From Actinocorallia sp039871655 (GTDB taxonomy: Bacteria; Actinomycetota; Actinomycetes; Streptosporangiales; Streptosporangiaceae): a DNA stretch of 64,000 nt. The translations under genes were made by a program, and so were the position numbers. Below the pieces are notes generated by a model. It saw nothing but the letters and a program-made list of their open reading frames with translations, made no database searches and was not told where the DNA came from. Positions 60,305 to 64,000 of this stretch are shown piece by piece; the stretch's first letter is position 1; the number at the start of each line of letters is the position of its first letter. The stretch is taken from contig NZ_JBDPLZ010000011.1 in assembly GCF_039871655.1 (NCBI RefSeq), positions 124,001-188,000 of the forward strand, given 5' to 3'.

Positions 60305-61492
60305 TTACCTCCGGAGGATCAGCGCGCTGGTGGGCATGGAGGCGGGGCCGCCGGTGACGAGTGCGAACTCGGCGTCCTCGACCTGGTTGACGGCCTCGCC
60401 GCGGAGCTGCTCCACGGCCTCCTTCACGTGGGTCATGCCGATGATGTAGGCCTCGGACAGGTTGCCCCCGTGGGTGTTCACCGGGATGGAGCCGGTCTTG
60501 AAGCGGATGTTGCCGGCCTCGACGAACGGGCCTCCCTCGCCGATCTCGCAGAAGCCGTAGTCCTCCAGCTGCATCAGCACCATCGGGGTGAAGTGGTCGT
60601 AGAGCAGCGCGACGTCGATGTCGGCGGGCTTCACGCCGGCCCGTTCGTAGACCGCCCTGGCCACCGGGCGGTGGCCCGAGGAGACGAAGTACTCGTCCGG
60701 CATGCCCATCCAGCTGATCGCCTGCCCCCACCGGCCGTGCGCGCCGTGCGCCGAGGCGGTCACGTAGACCGGCGGCTTGCGCAGGTCGCGGGCGCGTTCG
60801 GCGGAGGTGGTGATGACCGCGACGGCGCCGTCGTTCTCCTGGGTGTAGTCGTACAGGCACAGCGGGTCGGAGATCATCCGGGCGTTGAAGTACTCGTCCA
60901 GGGTGAGCGGTTCGCGGAACCGGGCGGTGGGGCGGTTCACCGCGTTGGCCCGGGTGCTGATCGCGACCTCCGCGAACGCCTCGCGGCGCGTCCCGTACAG
61001 GTGCATGTGCCGCATGGCCAGCAGGGCGAACATCTGGCCGGGGGCGAACAGGCCGTGGGGCGCGACGAAGTCGGTCTGCGGGTCGGCGGGCCGCGAGTAG
61101 GCGCCGCCCCCCTTGGCGGCGAACGCCGCGCCGAAGCGGCTGTCCGGCACCTGCTGCAGCGCCATCAGGGACACCACGACCTCGGCCTGCCCGGAGGCGA
61201 TGCCGGCCGCGGCCAGCCCGACGCTGCCGGCCGCGCCGCCGCCCCCGCCGGTCAGCGTGGCGGTGAAGGTGATCTCCGGGATGCCGAGCGTCTGGGCGAT
61301 CAGCGCGGAGTCGAAACCACCGGAGTAATAGGCGAATCCATCGATTTCGTCCACTGACAGACCGGCGTCCTCGCAGGCGGCCAGGATCGCCTTGCAGGCG
61401 AGTTCGATCTTGCTCTGCGGGAGCGACTCGCCGCGTCGGTAGTACGGCGTCGCGCCGATGCCGACGATGGCCGTGCTGTCCTTGATCGACAT
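60305..61492 (-). CDS. thiolase-fold (SCP2/Ltp2-like) aldolase or acetyltransferase
   Basis: Thiolase-superfamily protein of 395 residues. The place where thiolases have the nucleophilic Cys reads LTGGGGGAAGSV, with no cysteine, whereas the second active site is kept (PVNTHGGNLSEAYIIGMTH). LYDHFTPMVLMQLEDYGFCE is typical of the lipid-transfer-protein-like branch. With the DUF35 gene next door this best fits an Ltp2-type retro-aldolase that releases a ketone and a short acyl-CoA. The ATG is chosen at the conserved N-terminus (STAIVGIGATPY). It is the first gene of its operon, below a palindromic operator. Confidence 0.9.
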   Translation of the reverse strand: MSIKDSTAIVGIGATPYYRRGESLPQSKIELACKAILAACEDAGLSVDEIDGFAYYSGGFDSALIAQTLGIPEITFTATLTGGGGGAAGSVGLAAAGIASGQAEVVVSLMALQQVPDSRFGAAFAAKGGGAYSRPADPQTDFVAPHGLFAPGQMFALLAMRHMHLYGTRREAFAEVAISTRANAVNRPTARFREPLTLDEYFNARMISDPLCLYDYTQENDGAVAVITTSAERARDLRKPPVYVTASAHGAHGRWGQAISWMGMPDEYFVSSGHRPVARAVYERAGVKPADIDVALLYDHFTPMVLMQLEDYGFCEIGEGGPFVEAGNIRFKTGSIPVNTHGGNLSEAYIIGMTHVKEAVEQLRGEAVNQVEDAEFALVTGGPASMPTSALILRR

Positions 61493-61604
61493 TTCGGGAG
61501 GGGTTTCCAATCGGTGCTCAGCCCGGACCGGCCGCGATCGCGCGGGGGTCCGGCATCCCGTCCATGTGACGGGGCTAACAAAGGAGTACACCGAAGGACG
61601 GTTG

Positions 61605-61619
61605 TTGTACAAGGTACAA
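61605..61619. promoter_or_regulatory. TetR-type operator, site 1
   Basis: TTGTAC-AAG-GTACAA, an exact palindrome 113 bases upstream of the aldolase start in the 341-base gap between TetR and aldolase genes. Related sites occur at 62626 and 62910. The rest of the gap shows only an eight-T run at 61627-61634 and no gene. Confidence 0.7.
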
Positions 61620-61833
61620 AAGAAGATTTTTTTTACGCAGTACGACGGATGTCGGAGAGTGCTCGGAGATCGGCGACGGCCGGGAACGCCGCACGGCACG
61701 GCCGACGAGATGGCTCGAACCGGTCGTCAAAGGGCACAGGAAAGGACGAAACGCCCAGGTCGGGGTCGGTCGTCAGTGGATCAGGACAGGCGGGCGCGCC
61801 GTCATCCCGGCGCGCGGACACCGCCCGCGGGCG

Positions 61834-62556
61834 TCACTCCGCCGCGGGGTCCTGCGGACGGTTCCGTCGCCGCGCGTCGCCGCCGTCCTCCTGCTGGGCG
61901 AGCATCATGCGCAGGCCGTCCAGGATGTGCTGCATCGCGAAGGCCCGATGGTCGTAGCGCAGGAGCTGCGGCCACAGGTCCTCGATCTCGCGCAGCGCCG
62001 GCCACTTGTCGCGGTCGGCCTCCGGCCTGGTGCCCATCTCCCCGGGCAGCCGCCGTTCCATCGCCGCGCGGCCGAGGCCCTGGGCGTAGATGATGCTGAA
62101 CGCGATGACCGCGTTGCGCTTGGAGAAGCCGCCGTCCAGCAGGATCTGGAAGTACCCGTCCATGATCCGCCAGCCGTGCTCGGTGAGGGCCCGCTCGTAC
62201 AGCAGCGGCTCGACGCCGGGGTGCCGCGACAGGATGTCGGTGGTCCGGATGTACAGCTCGTAGAGCCGGTCGTCCCAGGGCCCGTAGTCGATGCCGGGGA
62301 TCTCCACCTCGGCCAGGACGGCGTCGACCACCAGCTCGATCAGGGCCTGCTTGTTGGGCACGTGGTAGTAGGCGGCCATCGTGGAGCAGCCGAGCTCCTC
62401 GGCCAGCCCCCGCATGGTCAGGGCCTCGAACCCCTTGGTGGCGCCGATCCGCAGGGCCGCCTCGATGATGTTCTCGACCGTCAGGAGGCGTCCGCCGCTC
62501 TCTGCGTCCGTTTCCGGGCTTCGGCCGGCCTTTCGGCGGCCGCGGGGCGGGGCCAT
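61834..62556 (-). CDS. TetR family transcriptional regulator
   Basis: Repressor of 240 residues. The helix-turn-helix is MRGLAEELGCSTMAAYYHVPNKQALIELV, quoted by its core ELGCSTMAAYYHVPNK, with the standard aromatic YYHV. The C-terminal domain (TetR_C type) has DILSRHPGVEPLLYERAL. The ATG has GGAAGGTGAG upstream; a longer start at 62619 is less likely. It lies between the aldolase operon and the divergent acyl-CoA dehydrogenase gene, with matching palindromes at all three promoters, so control of the whole block, probably induced by an acyl-CoA, is inferred. Confidence 0.92.
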   Translation of the reverse strand: MAPPRGRRKAGRSPETDAESGGRLLTVENIIEAALRIGATKGFEALTMRGLAEELGCSTMAAYYHVPNKQALIELVVDAVLAEVEIPGIDYGPWDDRLYELYIRTTDILSRHPGVEPLLYERALTEHGWRIMDGYFQILLDGGFSKRNAVIAFSIIYAQGLGRAAMERRLPGEMGTRPEADRDKWPALREIEDLWPQLLRYDHRAFAMQHILDGLRMMLAQQEDGGDARRRNRPQDPAAE

Positions 62557-62625
62557 CTCACCTTCCCGAGGTCGGTCGGAACTGATGCGCGCTCGCGGCC
62601 CCTCGGCCGACGGCGGCACCGCTGA

Positions 62626-62640
62626 CTATACTTCATACAA
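62626..62640. promoter_or_regulatory. TetR-type operator, site 2
   Basis: CTATAC-TTC-ATACAA, a degenerate TTGTAC-N3-GTACAA palindrome, 70 bases upstream of the TetR start. Its position suggests autoregulation. Confidence 0.5.
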
Positions 62641-62909
62641 GCCATTGGATCATCATGAGCCCCCGCCCCGGCGGCACGGGCCCGCCGGTGGACGCAGGCG
62701 CCTTCAGCACATCGCGCCCTCAAGGCGGACACGGCCGCCCACTCCGGTCATCGACTCCGGCGCCCGGCGTCGCGGTGCGCACCAGCCTCTGAGCAGCGGA
62801 TTCTCCTGCCGGTCCTGGAGATCTTCCCCGCCCTCCCGATCGGGACCGCTCCGCCATCCTCCTTTCCCGCCCTCGGCGTGCAGCGCCTCTGGTGAAGTAC
62901 GCTCAAGTG

Positions 62910-62924
62910 TCTTACGGTGTACAA
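62910..62924. promoter_or_regulatory. TetR-type operator, site 3
   Basis: TCTTAC-GGT-GTACAA, one perfect half-site and one partial half, 51 bases upstream of the acyl-CoA dehydrogenase start. The remaining 62641-62909 intergenic stretch holds no recognisable gene. Confidence 0.5.
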
Positions 62925-62974
62925 AACCTTTTCGAGCGTGCCCGGACGGGGCACCCGGGCGGAGTGGAGTGGCG

Positions 62975-64000
62975 ATGGCCCTGGCGATCACGGATGAGCA
63001 TCGCGAACTGGCCGAGGTGGCCCGCGCGTTCCTGGCGGACGGCGGCGGACGCGCGGCGGCACGGCGGTCGCTGGACGACGGAGGGCCGACACTGCCGCCG
63101 TTCTGGAAGCAGCTGTGCGACCTCGGCTGGCTGGGGCTGCACCTGCCCGAGGAGTACGGAGGCCAGGGCTACGGCGTCCCCGAGCTCGCCATCGTGGCCG
63201 AGGAGCTGGGCCGGGTGCTGGCGCCCGGCCCCTTCCTGCCCACCGCGGTGGCTTCCGGGACGCTGGCCGCCGCCGGCCGGGAGGAATCCCGCCGCACCCT
63301 GCTCCCCCGGCTGGCCGACGGCTCGCTGACCGCCGCCGTGGCGCTCACCGGAACGACGGACAGGGCCGCCGACGGCACCGTGAGCGGGCACGTCGGGCAA
63401 CTCGTCGGCGAGGTGTCCGACGGTGCGCTCCTCCTCCTGCCGGTGGGCGAGGACCTCGTGCTGGTCGACTCCGGCGCGCCGGGCGTGCGGATCACCCCGC
63501 TGGACGGCCTGGACGCCACCCGCACGGTCAGCTCCGTGCGCCTGGAAGGCGTCGCCGTCAGCGATGAGCGGGTGCTGCCGGGGGCCCGTGCGGCGGCGGT
63601 GGCGCTGGCCCGCACCCTCGCCGCGGCCGAGGCCTCGGGAATCGCGCACGCCTGCGTGGAGATGGCCACCGAGTACGCCAAGATACGCGTCCAGTTCGGA
63701 CGTACGATCGGCACCTTCCAGGCGGTCAAACACCACTGCGCCGACATGCTCGTCGCCGCCGAGGCCGCCACCGCCGCCGCCTGGGACGCCGCCCGCGCCT
63801 TCGGCTCGGCGGAGCGGTCGGCGTTCGCCTCGGCGGTGGCCGTGCCGATGGCGCTGGACGCCGCCGTCCGCAACGCCCAGCAGAACATCCAGCTGCACGG
63901 CGGCATCGGCTTCACCTGGGAACACGACGCCCACCTGTACCTGCGGCGCGCGCTCGCGTCGGCCACGCTGTTCGGGCAGGTCACGGACGCGCGGAGGGAG
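62975..64000 (+). CDS. acyl-CoA dehydrogenase, beta-type (partial)
   Basis: The first 342 residues are visible, open to the right edge. The N-terminus (GWLGLHLPEEYGGQGYGVPELAIVAEELGR), FGRTIGTFQAVKHHCADMLV and QLHGGIGFTWEHDAHLYLRR are typical. The visible C-terminal part resembles the beta-type half of split alpha2beta2 dehydrogenases, so an EIQR-bearing partner may lie just beyond the window. GGAGTGGAGTGG precedes the ATG. It is divergent from the TetR gene with an operator at its promoter, and belongs to the same acyl-CoA pathway. Confidence 0.9.
   Translation, partial: MALAITDEHRELAEVARAFLADGGGRAAARRSLDDGGPTLPPFWKQLCDLGWLGLHLPEEYGGQGYGVPELAIVAEELGRVLAPGPFLPTAVASGTLAAAGREESRRTLLPRLADGSLTAAVALTGTTDRAADGTVSGHVGQLVGEVSDGALLLLPVGEDLVLVDSGAPGVRITPLDGLDATRTVSSVRLEGVAVSDERVLPGARAAAVALARTLAAAEASGIAHACVEMATEYAKIRVQFGRTIGTFQAVKHHCADMLVAAEAATAAAWDAARAFGSAERSAFASAVAVPMALDAAVRNAQQNIQLHGGIGFTWEHDAHLYLRRALASATLFGQVTDARRE

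Noticed and set aside
61605..61634. Palindrome followed by eight T residues as a rho-independent terminator
   Set aside because: The stem is only six AT-rich base pairs, no plus-strand gene ends upstream, and the palindrome recurs at other promoters, which fits an operator better.
1..64000. CRISPR arrays, tRNA or rRNA genes, insertion sequences, phage genes
   Set aside because: I saw no regularly spaced repeats, cloverleaf-like genes with conserved arms, transposase motifs or structural phage proteins.

Overview
The window is very GC-rich and gene-dense. GTG and TTG starts are common, most genes in an operon overlap by ATGA or GTGA, and the regulators and catabolic enzymes are of actinobacterial type (IclR, GntR/FCD, LacI, TetR, P450 plus small ferredoxin, a mycofactocin-type SDR, a Tat lipoprotein). 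I read it as chromosomal DNA of a filamentous actinomycete, perhaps Streptosporangiales or Thermomonosporaceae; the family-level placement is inference. No rRNA, tRNA, CRISPR array, insertion sequence or phage gene was recognised.

Layout. (1) 1-9.5 kb: a leftward acid-catabolism set (two-subunit CoA-transferase, MmgE/PrpD protein, cyclase-family hydrolase, CitE-like lyase, CaiB-type CoA-transferase), divergent from a rightward flavoprotein plus hydantoinase pair and followed by an IclR regulator. (2) 9.5-19.1 kb: one long leftward operon encoding a flavin monooxygenase and a complete peptide/opine-type ABC importer, interleaved with two paralogous methyltransferases and two paralogous small proteins of unknown function. 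(3) 19.4-24.6 kb: a second IclR gene and a rightward operon of Dabb protein, isochorismatase-type amidase, isocitrate-lyase/PEP-mutase-type enzyme, maleate-isomerase-like protein and a double-domain nitrilase. (4) 24.7-31.3 kb: a LacI-controlled oligosaccharide importer with a GH3 glycosidase. (5) 31.4-33.2 kb: a membrane SpoIIE-type phosphatase and an odd TetR-like protein. (6) 33.3-48.7 kb: a GntR-controlled unit with a ribose-type importer, three acyl-CoA ligases, an enoyl-CoA hydratase, a split acyl-CoA dehydrogenase pair, a VOC protein and a phosphotriesterase-type hydrolase. (7) 48.7-53.3 kb: an accessory island, visibly lower in GC, with a HicBA module, two adjacent AlkB-like oxygenases, small membrane and lipoproteins, and two apparent frameshifts. 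(8) 53.4-64 kb: a TetR-controlled terpenoid- or steroid-like catabolic set (SDR, aldehyde dehydrogenase, P450, ferredoxin, fused CaiB protein, DUF35 protein, thiolase-fold aldolase, acyl-CoA dehydrogenase cut by the right edge).

How it fits together. Each catabolic block pairs a regulator with recognisable palindromes: CGTTCCGC-N3-GCGGAACG at the IclR blocks, CGAAA-N2-TTTCG at the sugar operon, TGTTACATGTAACA at four places in the GntR block, and TTGTAC-N3-GTACAA-like sites at three places in the TetR block. The least explained parts are the methyltransferase/small-protein/ABC operon, the GntR-controlled importer with acyl-CoA enzymes, and the tandem AlkB-like genes of the island.
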